A DNA stretch of 64,000 nt from DATARH01 sp050246595 (GTDB lineage Bacteria > Pseudomonadota > Alphaproteobacteria > ATCC43930 > CGMCC-115725), in contig JBFWVT010000002.1 of assembly GCA_050246595.1 (NCBI GenBank), positions 1-64,000 on the forward strand. Direction: 5' to 3'. Below, in pieces: positions 42,091 through 50,943 of this stretch. The translations under genes were made by a program, and so were the position numbers. A model generated the notes under the pieces. It did no database searches. It saw only the letters and a list, made by a program, of their open reading frames with translations, and had not been told where the DNA came from. Every line of letters begins with the position of its first letter. The first letter of the stretch is position 1.

Positions 42091-43209
42091 TTACGCGTTC
42101 AAGAGGGCGCTCAGCTTCGCCTCGAATGCTTCCATGGTCGAGCGGATCGCGGGCAGGTAGGTGGCCCGGTTATAAATGGCCGCTACCCCGCTTATCGCCC
42201 CTGTCTGATGGGCCAGGACGCGCTCGATGATATGCGGCTCGGCTATGCCCCATTCGGCCGCTCTGGTGGCCCAAGAGCGCCTGCAATCGTGAAGGGTGAA
42301 GTGCGGGATCGGGCATAGTTCGCGCAGCCGGGTGGTCGCGACTGACCAGTTGGTATAGATGCCCTGCTTGCGGGTCGGAAACAAATAGTCTTGCTTGGGG
42401 AGCGCTTCGAGTAGCGCGGCAACCCTTGATCCATACGGCAGATGATGCTGGCGACCTGATTTCATTACCGAGCCAGGCCATACGATTATTTTGTTTTCGT
42501 AGTCGATATAGTCGGCGCGCAGCCCGCCAATCTGTGCAAGCCGCTGGCCGGTCAAAATGAGTAGTCGGCAGATATTCGCAAAGCGCAGATCGGTGAGCTT
42601 ATCAAGCGTTCGCCAGAGCACCACCAGCTCGGCATCGGTTAGGACCCGCTCGCGCGAAATGGAGCGATGCGGAGGCTCCATACCGGCCATAGGTGATGCC
42701 GGGATCATGCGCCGCTTGGCGAACCAGTTGAATAGCGTTTTAGCTGCCACGAAGGCATGCAGCCGCTCGCTCGGTTTTTCGATCTTATCGACCACCCGGT
42801 TGATGTCGCGGGTCGTGATTTTGGCAATATCGCCGGTGAAGAGCAGATACCGGCGAATCAGGCGCTCGGTCTCTTGGACGGTCGAGGGCTTGTTCTTGCG
42901 GCGGTAGGCTTCGAGGAATTGCTCCAGCGCTGCTGGGAACGGGGTGCCTTCGGGCTCGGCGTCCTGGCCAAGCTGCCTGCGGGCGAGGATATCGCGCGCT
43001 TTCTGGCGAGCAACGGCGAGGGGGAAAAGCTGCGGATGGTAGCGGCCCAGTGTGATCAGGCGGCGGGGGTTGCGAACTTGCAGGATGAATGAACGGGCGC
43101 CGCCCTGCGAGACGCGCACGGCAAACCCCGGAATAGCGTCGTCGAAATAGAGCTTCTGACTGCGCTCCGGGACGGGAAGGTTCCGGACGCCAAGGTCGGT
43201 GAGCCGCAT
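42091..43209 (-). CDS. Tyrosine integrase of the ~37 kb element (P4-like)
   Basis: A 372-residue integrase. An arm-binding domain (RSQKLYFDDAIPGFAVRVSQ, LGRYHPQLFPLAVARQKARD) precedes the core-binding domain (STVQETERLIRRYLLF). The catalytic residues are Arg in LTGQRLAQIGGL, Lys in SVMKSGRQHHLPY, HxxR in LHDCRRSWAT, His in VLAHQTG and Tyr in AAIYNRATY. Its start (43209) is 176 bp from the right att repeat (43385-43425). It is the enzyme expected to recombine the two 41-bp tRNA-Leu repeats. AlpA-like 41719-41976 is the probable directionality factor. Confidence 0.9.
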   Translation of the reverse strand: MRLTDLGVRNLPVPERSQKLYFDDAIPGFAVRVSQGGARSFILQVRNPRRLITLGRYHPQLFPLAVARQKARDILARRQLGQDAEPEGTPFPAALEQFLEAYRRKNKPSTVQETERLIRRYLLFTGDIAKITTRDINRVVDKIEKPSERLHAFVAAKTLFNWFAKRRMIPASPMAGMEPPHRSISRERVLTDAELVVLWRTLDKLTDLRFANICRLLILTGQRLAQIGGLRADYIDYENKIIVWPGSVMKSGRQHHLPYGSRVAALLEALPKQDYLFPTRKQGIYTNWSVATTRLRELCPIPHFTLHDCRRSWATRAAEWGIAEPHIIERVLAHQTGAISGVAAIYNRATYLPAIRSTMEAFEAKLSALLNA

Positions 43210-43384
43210 CTTAGATGTCGCCTAGATGTCAGAAGCAGGCGTTTAGCCGTGCTCTCTGAGGTGGTATGAGGCGGCACCTTGGCAAGAGGCTTCAATGAAA
43301 AAAGCCAGCCTTTCTCCGGCTTTCGCGTGCATGGTGTGAGTCTATGTGGGGCAGGGTTACACGGTGCGAGAGGCGTCTTTAGAT

Positions 43385-43425
43385 GATTTTGAGTCTGCCG
43401 CGTCTGCCATTCCGCCACACCCGCA
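43385..43425. other. Right attachment repeat (5' half of tRNA-Leu)
   Basis: Exact 41-bp copy of 6444-6484, comprising the anticodon loop to the 5' end of tRNA-Leu(CAA). It is not followed by a tRNA 3' half, so this copy is not a functional tRNA. It marks the chromosomal junction at the integrase end. Confidence 0.85.
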
Positions 43426-44021
43426 CTGTGCGCTCCGACTGACGGTGTCGAAGATAGCTTTCTCCCTCCGGCCTGTCACGCGGCACGGGCACCGGCGCCC
43501 TTCCTGTGTGACCGGGCGGCAGCTCTTCTCGCCGGAACCGAAATGCGATGCGGTATCGGATCCGGGGCGATTTTCTCTTGCATTGCCGCGCAATGCGCGT
43601 ATCTATCCGCGCGTTGACGCACTCGCACGTGCCTATGGCCCATGGTGGTTATGCAACGACGTAACGCGTCCTTTTTGGCAGTCCGGTCCGCCCGCATGTC
43701 GGGAGGGGGCCGGTCCCGAGAGGGAGGTCGATATGGTTGCAATCCCGAGCAGGGCCATCGCGCCTTGCCCTGACGCCGTATTCCGCGGCATCCGCCGTGG
43801 CGGCCGGGTCGGCCGGGTCTCCGATCCAAGCAGTCTGATCTGAGCGAGACGCCCCGACGGACGGCCGACAAAGCCGAGCCGTCCCGGTGCTCGCTGCGTC
43901 CTCGGTTCCGCGCCTTGCGCCGAGGGCGATTCTCTCGCCATCCCGGTGGGAGGAACCGGCCGCAATAGCCGGTGCGCCCCGCCGTGATCCGCTTGCTGCT
44001 ATCTGCAAGGTGACCCGAGAC
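43426..44021 (+). promoter_or_regulatory. Long leader of the ornithine decarboxylase gene (candidate speF-type RNA)
   Basis: About 600 bp without a full gene precedes the decarboxylase. It contains a short leader ORF (43733-43843) and several GC-rich inverted repeats. An RNA motif (Rfam speF) is known upstream of ornithine decarboxylase genes in alphaproteobacteria; I cannot confirm the consensus here by eye. It also contains the original chromosomal promoter side of tRNA-Leu. Confidence 0.35.
43733..43843 (+). CDS. Possible Arg-rich leader peptide upstream of ornithine decarboxylase
   Basis: ATG 43733 has GGGAGG 5-6 nt upstream and encodes 36 residues, MVAIPSRAIAPCPDAVF followed by RGIRRGGRVGRV and a short tail, ending at TGA 43841. 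Arg runs before a polyamine gene recall translationally sensed leader peptides such as enterobacterial SpeFL, though there is no sequence similarity. It ends about 180 bp before the decarboxylase start. Could be chance. Confidence 0.35.
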   Translation: MVAIPSRAIAPCPDAVFRGIRRGGRVGRVSDPSSLI

Positions 44022-45152
44022 GTGAACAACAAGATCGCCCGCTTTCTGTCCGACCATTCCCCCGAGACGCCATGCCTCGTCGTGGATCTCGACGTAATCA
44101 CCGAGGCCTACGATCTGCTGACCCGCTATCTGTCGGTCGCCAGCGTGTATTATGCGGTCAAGGCGAACCCGGCGCCGGAAATCGTCGCGATGCTGGCGGC
44201 GCGCGGCTCGAATTTCGACGTCGCCAGCCCGGCCGAAATCGGCCTGTGTCTCGGCAGCAGCGCGACCCCCGACCGGCTCTCCTACGGCAATACGATCAAA
44301 AAGGAAAAGGACATCGCCTTCGCCTTCGCGCAGGGAGTGCGGCTGTTTGCGTTCGACAGCGAGGCGGAACTCGAAAAACTCGCGCGCCAAGCGCCCGGTG
44401 CCCGTGTTTTCTGCCGCATCTTGGTGTCGTGCGAAGGCGCGGACTGGCCGCTGTCGCGCAAATTCGGCTGCGCTCCTGAAATGGCGGTCGGGCTGCTGCG
44501 CCGCGCCCGCGATATCGGGCTCGATCCCTACGGCGTGTCGTTCCATGTCGGTTCGCAGCAGACCGACCTGTCGCAATGGGATCATGCGGTCGGCGCGGTG
44601 GCGCGCATGTTCACCTTGCTTGCCGAGACCGACATCAATTTGCGCATGGTCAATATCGGCGGCGGGTTCCCGGCGCGCTACCGCGGCGAGATCGCCTCGC
44701 TGGAGCGTTACGCGCAGGCCGTCACCGACGCGCTGACCCGGCATTTCGGCAATCGCCTGCCCGAGATCATCGTCGAGCCGGGCCGTTCGCTGGTTGGCGA
44801 TGCCGGGGCGATCCAGAGCGAGGTCGTGCTGATTTCCGACAAGGGCGACGGCGGCGGCAAGCGCTGGGTCTATCTCGATGTCGGCAAGTTCAACGGGCTG
44901 GCCGAGACGATGAGCGAAAGCATCAAGTACCGCATCGAGGCGCCGGGACGCTCCGGGCCGCCGCTGCCGGTGATTCTCGCCGGCCCGACCTGCGACAGTG
45001 CCGACATTCTCTACGAGCACACCGAGTACCGGCTGCCGGCCGATCTCGCGGTCGGCGATAAGGTGTCGATCCTGTCGGCGGGCGCCTACACGGCCAGCTA
45101 CGCCTCGGTCGGGTTCAACGGCTTCCCGCCGCTGCGGACGTATTGCATCTGA
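44022..45152 (+). CDS. Ornithine/lysine decarboxylase, alanine-racemase fold
   Basis: A 376-residue PLP-dependent decarboxylase that makes putrescine (or cadaverine) from ornithine (lysine). It has the PLP lysine in YYAVKANPAPE, FDVASPAEIGLCL, HVGSQ, NIGGGFPARY, the phosphate-binding EPGRSLVGDAG, and the C-terminal LAGPTCDSADILYE bearing the catalytic Cys-Asp pair typical of eukaryotic-type ODC. GTG 44022 is chosen because AAGGTGA lies 8 nt upstream; GTG 44010 is possible. It is the first clear chromosomal gene right of the integrated element and has a long leader. Confidence 0.9.
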   Translation: MNNKIARFLSDHSPETPCLVVDLDVITEAYDLLTRYLSVASVYYAVKANPAPEIVAMLAARGSNFDVASPAEIGLCLGSSATPDRLSYGNTIKKEKDIAFAFAQGVRLFAFDSEAELEKLARQAPGARVFCRILVSCEGADWPLSRKFGCAPEMAVGLLRRARDIGLDPYGVSFHVGSQQTDLSQWDHAVGAVARMFTLLAETDINLRMVNIGGGFPARYRGEIASLERYAQAVTDALTRHFGNRLPEIIVEPGRSLVGDAGAIQSEVVLISDKGDGGGKRWVYLDVGKFNGLAETMSESIKYRIEAPGRSGPPLPVILAGPTCDSADILYEHTEYRLPADLAVGDKVSILSAGAYTASYASVGFNGFPPLRTYCI

Positions 45153-45716
45153 AGCCGAGCCGGCCCCGGCAGGCGATGCCGGTATAAGCCGGCCACAATG
45201 GAAATTCCCTGATTGCAGGGAATTTTTCCGCGGCGGCGCCAGGCGGCGCCGATTTCGGCTGCCCAGGCAATGGGTTGCTCGGCGCGGCCGCGAGCCGGGC
45301 AGGGAAATGCAACGCGCCGGGCAGGGAGCGGGGCAGGCCGAACGGGGATGGTGCAGGGAAAAGCCGAAGGATGCCGGGCATGCCGCCGCTCCGAACCATG
45401 ACGCACCGATGATACGATGCGATTGCGGCAATTTTCGCGATGCTCGGGGCCGGGGTGTCGTATGCCGCCAATGCCTGGAGTTCGATGGAAGCGGGGTTAC
45501 CCGGCGAATTCGGGCGCGACGCCGAGCGATCGCAGCGCGTCGATCGTGTGCTCGGCGTCGCGGTGGCGGATAAAGACGCCGCCGGCCTTTTCCCACGGCC
45601 CCCGCACGGTTTCGCGATCATCGACCAGCGCGTGCCCCAACGGAACTGCATGAACGGCCGAAATGTGGGTCCCGGCTTTCGCCGGAACGACGATCGGGTT
45701 TTATTGACGACAGAGC
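45153..45716. other. Intergenic stretch with a gene remnant
   Basis: About 560 bp. Apart from the HAD-like remnant at 45497-45655 and a short palindrome (GTCCCGGCTTTCGCCGGAA, near 45668) of a kind repeated at about 47290, no gene is supported. Long minus-strand frames covering it are GC-driven shadows. Confidence 0.5.
45497..45655 (-). pseudogene. C-terminal remnant of a HAD-like hydrolase
   Basis: About 50 codons ending at TAA 45497 read PLGHALVDDRETVRGPWEKA, then GGVFIRHRDAEHTIDALRSL and GVAPEF. The VDDRxxVRGPWxxAGGVFIxH block resembles the end of a family of HAD phosphatases (acidic DD motif). No upstream HAD motifs I-III are present; the sequence to the right is a palindromic repeat. A decayed fragment. 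Confidence 0.4.
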
Positions 45717-46022
45717 CTAGACGGCCGGCGACAGCACATGGATTTCGCGGTTCGCCAACAGTTCGCGCGTCTTGGCGCCATATTCCTGCATATGCGGCGA
45801 GGCGGCGTGCGCCTTCAGATGGTCGAGGCTCTCCCATTTCTCGACCACGACAAACGTATCCGGCCCGTATTTGGCGCCGGGACCGCCCTCGGCGTCGATC
45901 GCCGGGCCGTATTCGATACAACCCGCTTCGGCGTGGACCGCCGGCATGTTGGCGCGGAAATGCGCCAGCACCTCGTCGCGCTTGCCGGGTTTGGCGGTTA
46001 TGATGGCGAGAACGTGGATCAT
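45717..46022 (-). CDS. Antibiotic biosynthesis monooxygenase (ABM) domain protein
   Basis: A 101-residue single-domain protein of the dimeric alpha/beta-barrel ABM/YgiN family: MIHVLAIITAKPGKRDEVLA, FRANMPAVHAEAGCIEYGPA, FVVVEKWESLDHLKAHAASP and HMQEYGAKTRELLA. Relatives are cofactor-free quinol monooxygenases. The start ATG 46022 has AAAGGACAAG (GGAC) upstream. The longer open frames to the right are not part of it. It is divergent from the PhyH gene with about 110 bp between them, probably containing both promoters. Confidence 0.85.
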   Translation of the reverse strand: MIHVLAIITAKPGKRDEVLAHFRANMPAVHAEAGCIEYGPAIDAEGGPGAKYGPDTFVVVEKWESLDHLKAHAASPHMQEYGAKTRELLANREIHVLSPAV

Positions 46023-46132
46023 GTGTCTTGTCCTTTGCTGCTGAGGGCGACCGTTCGGATCGGCGATCGCCGCAGGATAAAGAGCGCAGCCCGTTGGATA
46101 CAAGCCTGGGGACACAGTATGAGGATACCAGC

Positions 46133-47023
46133 ATGACGCCCGAAGCCATCCTCGCTCGGCCCCCGCGCGTCCTGAGCCAGCGCGAGCGCGAGCGCTATGT
46201 CGCAACCGGTTTTCTGGCAGCCGAGGGGCTGATCCCGCCGGGCTGGCTTGATCGGCTGGTCGCGCTGTCCGACCGCTTCCTCCAGGACAGCCGCGCCCTC
46301 GCCGCATCAAATGAGGCCTACGATCTCGGGCCGAACCATACTCCGCAGCACCCGCATGTGCGGCGATTGCGCGCGCTGGTCGATCGCCACCCCGATTTCT
46401 GGAGTTTTGCGTCGGACTCGATGCTGGCCGACATCGCCGCCGACCTGGTCGGACCCGATGTCAAATTCCACAGCAGCAAGCTCAACTACAAATGGCCCGG
46501 TTCCGGCGAGGTGGTGAAGTGGCACCAGGACATCCCGGCCTGGCCGCACACCAATTACAGCCCGGTGACGCTCGGCGTCTATCTGTGCGACGTGCCGGAA
46601 GAGCGCGGGCCGCTGACCTGCGCCGCCGGCAGCCACCGGGGGCCGATCTTCGAGCACCGCGACGAGAGCGGCGGCTGGGCCGGCTCGATCCGCGATGGCG
46701 ACATGGCGACGGTCGATCTGTCCCGCGCCGAGGATTTGACCGGACCGGCCGGCACGGTGATCGCAATCAACTGTCGGACGGTGCACGCTTCGCGCGCCAA
46801 TTTTACCGAGCTTGTGCGGCCGGTGGCGCTGTTTGTCTACAGCTCGGCCGACGCCTTTCCGTGGATGCCGGCCCCGACCCCGACGAGCCGCACCGGCGCG
46901 ATCGTGCGCGGCGCGCCGGCCCGCTTTGCTCATCTCGACCCGACCCCGTGCCCGGTGCCGCCGGATTGGAGCCGCGACGGGTACGGCTCGATCTTCACCG
47001 CGCAGCGCGCCGAGGCGGAATGA
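46133..47023 (+). CDS. Phytanoyl-CoA dioxygenase (PhyH) family protein
   Basis: A 296-residue Fe(II)/2-oxoglutarate dioxygenase. The metal motif HxD is in VVKWHQDIPAWPHTN, the distal His in INCRTVHASRANFTE, and the 2-oxoglutarate-binding Arg probably in FTELVRPVALFVYSS. LPxxQRERYVATGF-like start (VLSQRERERYVATGFLAAEG) and GVYLCDVPEERGPLTCAAGS also fit PhyH. ATG 46133 has GAGGATACC upstream. It probably hydroxylates a small carboxylate or ectoine-like substrate; identity unknown. Stand-alone gene between the ABM and HtpG genes. Confidence 0.85.
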   Translation: MTPEAILARPPRVLSQRERERYVATGFLAAEGLIPPGWLDRLVALSDRFLQDSRALAASNEAYDLGPNHTPQHPHVRRLRALVDRHPDFWSFASDSMLADIAADLVGPDVKFHSSKLNYKWPGSGEVVKWHQDIPAWPHTNYSPVTLGVYLCDVPEERGPLTCAAGSHRGPIFEHRDESGGWAGSIRDGDMATVDLSRAEDLTGPAGTVIAINCRTVHASRANFTELVRPVALFVYSSADAFPWMPAPTPTSRTGAIVRGAPARFAHLDPTPCPVPPDWSRDGYGSIFTAQRAEAE

Positions 47024-47463
47024 CTCGAAAGCGAGCCTGAGGCGGCGACCGGTCTCAGACCGGGGCGCTGTCCGAAGACACATCAGCCCGAAGACGAGCC
47101 AGCTTGCCGGGGGCGCTGCGGGATCGCCGGCCTCCCGCGTAAGTTTTGCTTGCGCTGACGGCGTCGGGCGAAGCGAGGTTTCGCCTGACGCCGGCGGTCC
47201 CGAGGGGTTGCTCCGGGGCAGCGCAGCGGGCCGATTTCAAACTGAGGCAGTATCGTATTCCGCCACGCAACGTGTTCGGTATTGGCGGATTACCCCCGGC
47301 TTTCGCCGGGGTCATCCGCCCTACATTCGGTTTCCGACGTAAAAACCGGCCCTGCCGCCCGGCGGCGGGGCCGTTCGCGTGCGGGAACTGCTCCGCCGGG
47401 TTGCGGCGCGGGCGCGGGGACCTATATGTCGCGCGGTCCCGCCCATTTTTGCCTCAGAATAAA
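47024..47463. other. Intergenic region upstream of htpG
   Basis: About 440 bp with no supported gene. It holds a palindrome of the CCCCGGCTTTCGCCGGGG type near 47290-47310 and the htpG promoter region; no clear heat-shock promoter was identified by eye. Confidence 0.45.
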
Positions 47464-49350
47464 ATGACCGTAGAAACCGCTCCCGAAACCAGAACCTTTC
47501 AGGCGGAGGTCAGCCGCCTGCTCGACATCGTCGCGCATTCGCTCTACAGCGAGAAGGAAATCTTTTTGCGCGAGCTGATCTCGAACGCGTCGGATGCGTG
47601 CGACCGGCTGCGCTACGCCGCGCTGACCGAACCCAATCTCGCCGAGGGCGACGCGAATTACCGGGTCGTGCTGACCCCGATCAAATCCTCGCGCATTTTG
47701 ACGGTCGCCGATAACGGCATCGGCATGAACCGCGACGAGCTGATCGAAAATCTCGGCACGATCGCGCGTTCCGGCACGGCGGCGTTTATGAACCAGCTGA
47801 CCGGTGACGCCAAAAAGGATATGAGCCTGATCGGCCAGTTCGGCGTCGGGTTTTATTCGGCCTTTATGGTCGCCGACAGGGTCGAGGTGTTGAGCCGCAA
47901 GGCCGGCGACCGCGAGGGCTGGCGCTGGACCTCGGACGGCAAGGGCAGTTTCTCGGTCGAACCGGCCGACAACGTGCCGCGCGGCGCGCGCATCACGCTG
48001 CATATGCGCGAGGGCGAGGATGACTATCTCGATCCGTACCGGCTGCGCCAGATCGTCACCCGGTATTCCGATCATATCGCCTTGCCGATCGTGCTCGCCG
48101 ACGGCAACAAGGAAGAGACGATCAACCGGGCCTCGGCCTTGTGGACCCGGCCGCGCTCCGAGATCACCGAGGAGCAATACAAGGAATTCTATCACCATGT
48201 CGGACACGGTTTCGACGATCCGTGGCTGACGATCCATGCCCGCGCCGAGGGGGTGCTCGAATACGCGCTGCTGTTGTTTGTGCCGTCGCAGAAACCGTTC
48301 GACTTGTTCGAGCCGGAACGCAAGTCACGGCTCAAGCTCTATGTCCGCCGCGTCTTTATCACCGACGAGGGCACCGAGCTGCTGCCGGCCTATCTGCGCT
48401 TTATGCGCGGTATCGTCGACAGCGAGGATTTGCCGCTCAATATCAGCCGCGAGATGCTGCAATCAAACCCGACCGTCGCACGCATCCGACAGCAGCTGAC
48501 GCGGCGCGTTCTGTCCGAACTGGGCAGAAAGGCGAGCGAGGCGCCGGAGGAATACGCGAAATTCTGGGATAATTTCGGGGCCGTGCTGAAGGAGGGGTTG
48601 TACGAGGACCGCGAGCAGCGCGATACGCTGTTGCCGCTGGCGCGGTTCCGCTCGACGACGTGCGATGGTCTCGTGTCGCTCGATCAATATGTCGAGGCGA
48701 TGCGACCGGGACAGGAGGCGATCTATACGATCACCGGCGACAATCTCGATCTGTTGAAGAAAAGCCCGCAGCTCGAAGGGTTTCGCGCGCGCGGGGTCGA
48801 GGTCTTGCTGCTGACCGATCCGATCGACGAATTCTGGGTGCCCTCGGTCGCGACGTACAAGGAGAAGCCGTTCAAGTCGGCGACAAGAGGCGGGGTCGAT
48901 CTCGACAAGATCGCTGCTCCCGAGGACCGGAAAGAGGCCGAGACCAGGCCGGAACCGCCCGCGAAACTCGCCAGCCTGATCGCGATCTTCAAGCTGGCGC
49001 TCGGCGAGGCGGTCAAGGATGTGCGCAGCTCCGAGCGGCTGACCGACAGCGCGGTCTGTCTCGTGGCCGACGAGGGCGATATCGACATGCATCTCGAACG
49101 ACTGCTCAAGCAGCACCGCCAGCTCGACACGACGGCGAAGCGCATTCTCGAACTGAACCCGCGGCACCGTCTGATCGAACGCCTCGCGGCCTCGGTCGGC
49201 GAGACCGGCGCGTCGGAATCTCTGGCGGAATTCGCCTGGCTGCTGCTCGATCAGGCGCGCATCGTCGAGGGCGAAGCACTGCCCGACCCGGCCGCTTTCG
49301 CGCGCCGTCTCGCGATGCTGCTCGAACGCGGGCTGCCGACGGCGGCCTGA
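47464..49350 (+). CDS. htpG: Chaperone HtpG (Hsp90)
   Basis: A 628-residue bacterial Hsp90. The GHKL ATP-binding domain is complete: EKEIFLRELISNASDACDRL, VADNGIGMNRDELIENLGTI, RSGTAAF, GQFGVGFYSAFMVAD. The middle domain has LFVPSQKPFDLFEPER, RVFITDEGTELLPAYLRFMR and VDSEDLPLNISREMLQ. The C-terminal dimerisation domain ends about 628, the normal length. ATG 47464 is supported by domain start; the frame opens farther upstream without homology. A cytoplasmic ATP-dependent chaperone, usually heat-inducible. A reliable chromosomal marker. Confidence 0.97.
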   Translation: MTVETAPETRTFQAEVSRLLDIVAHSLYSEKEIFLRELISNASDACDRLRYAALTEPNLAEGDANYRVVLTPIKSSRILTVADNGIGMNRDELIENLGTIARSGTAAFMNQLTGDAKKDMSLIGQFGVGFYSAFMVADRVEVLSRKAGDREGWRWTSDGKGSFSVEPADNVPRGARITLHMREGEDDYLDPYRLRQIVTRYSDHIALPIVLADGNKEETINRASALWTRPRSEITEEQYKEFYHHVGHGFDDPWLTIHARAEGVLEYALLLFVPSQKPFDLFEPERKSRLKLYVRRVFITDEGTELLPAYLRFMRGIVDSEDLPLNISREMLQSNPTVARIRQQLTRRVLSELGRKASEAPEEYAKFWDNFGAVLKEGLYEDREQRDTLLPLARFRSTTCDGLVSLDQYVEAMRPGQEAIYTITGDNLDLLKKSPQLEGFRARGVEVLLLTDPIDEFWVPSVATYKEKPFKSATRGGVDLDKIAAPEDRKEAETRPEPPAKLASLIAIFKLALGEAVKDVRSSERLTDSAVCLVADEGDIDMHLERLLKQHRQLDTTAKRILELNPRHRLIERLAASVGETGASESLAEFAWLLLDQARIVEGEALPDPAAFARRLAMLLERGLPTAA

Positions 49351-49579
49351 CGCAATGGAAGGCTGCCGCTCGGGCGTCCTGGGCTTGTAGCCGGCGCGGT
49401 GCTGCAAACGATGGATCTGCCGCTCGGCGGCGTCCGCGGTCATCTCGGCAATGCGAGGCCGGGCGCTCGGGTTCCCGTCCGCTATCCTGTTCCCTGCGAC
49501 ATCGCTCCGCGTTACAGTCGCGGCGAGCCGTAAAGCCGGCGCATTGTCGCTGCAAGGCCTGAACCAGGAGGAAATCGCG
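49351..49579. other. Intergenic region before the Rieske oxygenase
   Basis: About 230 bp without a supported gene, containing the ribosome site AGGAGG (49567-49572) for the next gene. Confidence 0.4.
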
Positions 49580-50860
49580 ATGCTGTCACCCGCCGAAAAC
49601 GAATTGATTACCCGCGTCGGCCCGGATACGCCGATGGGCAAGACGATGCGGCGGTACTGGGTCCCCGCCTGTCTGTCCTCCGAGATCGCGGAGCCGGATT
49701 GCCCGCCGGTGCGGGTGCGCATCCTTGGCGAGGACCTCGTCGCGTTCCGCGACAGCGAGGGCCGCATCGGTCTGCTGGATGAGTTCTGCCCGCACCGCCG
49801 CGTGTCGTTGTATTTCGGGCGCAACGAGGAATGCGGGCTGCGCTGCGTCTATCACGGCTGGAAATTCGATGTCGAAGGCAATTGCGTCGATCAGTTGAAT
49901 GAGCCGGAGGAACACCAGTTCAAGCACAAGGTGCATATCGCGGCCTATCCGACCGTCGAACTCGGCGGCATCGTCTGGGCCTATCTCGGACCGGCCGACA
50001 AGATGCCGCCGCCGCCGAAATTCGCCTGGACGCAGGTGCCGGAGACGCACCGCCATGTGACCAAGGTGATCGAGGAGTGCAACTGGCTGCAAGCCCTGGA
50101 GGGCGGTATCGATACCTCGCACGCGCCGATCCTGCACCGGCTGCTGACCGACAATTCGACCCGCGGCGGGTTCAAGCCGTCGCACCCGTTTGTCCGCGGC
50201 AAGGCGCCAAAACTGGTCGTCGATATCACCGATTACGGCTATCTCTATGCCGGGGTGCGGCCGCTCGGCGACAGCGACATTCATGTCCGCACCTATCATT
50301 TCATCCTGCCGTTTCATCAGATCCGTCCGTCGCGCGCCGATTCCGGCACGCCGCTCGACGCCGGGCACATCTGGGTGCCGATCGATGACGAGACCTGCAT
50401 GGTCTACAACTGGGCCTACAGCCCGACCGACACGCCGCTGACCGACGAGGACCGGCTCGAAAAGGGGCTTGGCAACGGGCCGCTGCATGTCGATCAGAAG
50501 ACGTTCCGGTCGAAGTTCAACCGGTCGAACGATTACGGGCTCGACCGCGAGGTGCAGCGCACCGAGAGCTATACCGGGATCGATGGCATCAACCAGCAGG
50601 ACCGCGCGTTGCAGGAGACGATGGGCCGCATCGTCGATCGCTCGAAGGAGCATCTCGGTCCGGCCGACAAGGCGATCATTCAGGCTCGCCGGCTGTTGCG
50701 GCAGGCAGTCAAGGCGGTCGAGGCCGGCGAGACCCCGCACGGCACCGGCACCAGCTATTACACGCTGCGCGCCGGCGAGGAGGTGTTGCCGCGCGACGCC
50801 GACTGGCACGAGGTCATGGCGCCGGATATTACAAAGGAGAAGATTTTACAGACGGTGTGA
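49580..50860 (+). CDS. Rieske [2Fe-2S] ring-hydroxylating oxygenase, phthalate dioxygenase-like alpha subunit
   Basis: A 426-residue oxygenase. The Rieske cluster ligands are CxH (EFCPHRRVSLYFG) and CxxH (LRCVYHGWKFD), and the mononuclear iron site is LEGGIDTSHAPILHR (two His). N-terminal MGKTMRRYWVPACLSSEIAE and the C-terminal LRAGEEVLPRDADWHEVMAP resemble phthalate 4,5-dioxygenase and related demethylases. AGGAGG precedes ATG 49580. It needs an external reductase, not seen here. Converging with a metal-dependent amidohydrolase, it fits an aromatic-degradation neighbourhood. Substrate unknown. Confidence 0.9.
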   Translation: MLSPAENELITRVGPDTPMGKTMRRYWVPACLSSEIAEPDCPPVRVRILGEDLVAFRDSEGRIGLLDEFCPHRRVSLYFGRNEECGLRCVYHGWKFDVEGNCVDQLNEPEEHQFKHKVHIAAYPTVELGGIVWAYLGPADKMPPPPKFAWTQVPETHRHVTKVIEECNWLQALEGGIDTSHAPILHRLLTDNSTRGGFKPSHPFVRGKAPKLVVDITDYGYLYAGVRPLGDSDIHVRTYHFILPFHQIRPSRADSGTPLDAGHIWVPIDDETCMVYNWAYSPTDTPLTDEDRLEKGLGNGPLHVDQKTFRSKFNRSNDYGLDREVQRTESYTGIDGINQQDRALQETMGRIVDRSKEHLGPADKAIIQARRLLRQAVKAVEAGETPHGTGTSYYTLRAGEEVLPRDADWHEVMAPDITKEKILQTV

Positions 50861-50878
50861 GGCGGCCCGTGCCTTTCC

Positions 50879-50900
50879 CCTCCCCCGCTTGCGGGGGAGG
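50879..50900. terminator. GC-rich palindrome between convergent genes
   Basis: CCTCCCCCGC TT GCGGGGGAGG forms a perfect 10-bp stem. It lies between the Rieske gene (+) and the amidohydrolase gene (-), so it can terminate both. The same palindrome type recurs at 54383-54406, suggesting a dispersed repeat. Confidence 0.65.
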
Positions 50901-50943
50901 ACCAGGTGGGGGTTCGGCCAGACTTTTGGCATGCCGGCGTCAG

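Noticed and set aside
43476..45596. 706-codon minus-strand open frame
   Set aside because: It is antisense to the clear ornithine decarboxylase, and its translation is Arg/Ala-rich with no domain. GC-driven shadow.
45653..46149. Minus-strand frame upstream of the HAD remnant and over the ABM gene
   Set aside because: It overlaps the real ABM gene in another frame and has no family match.
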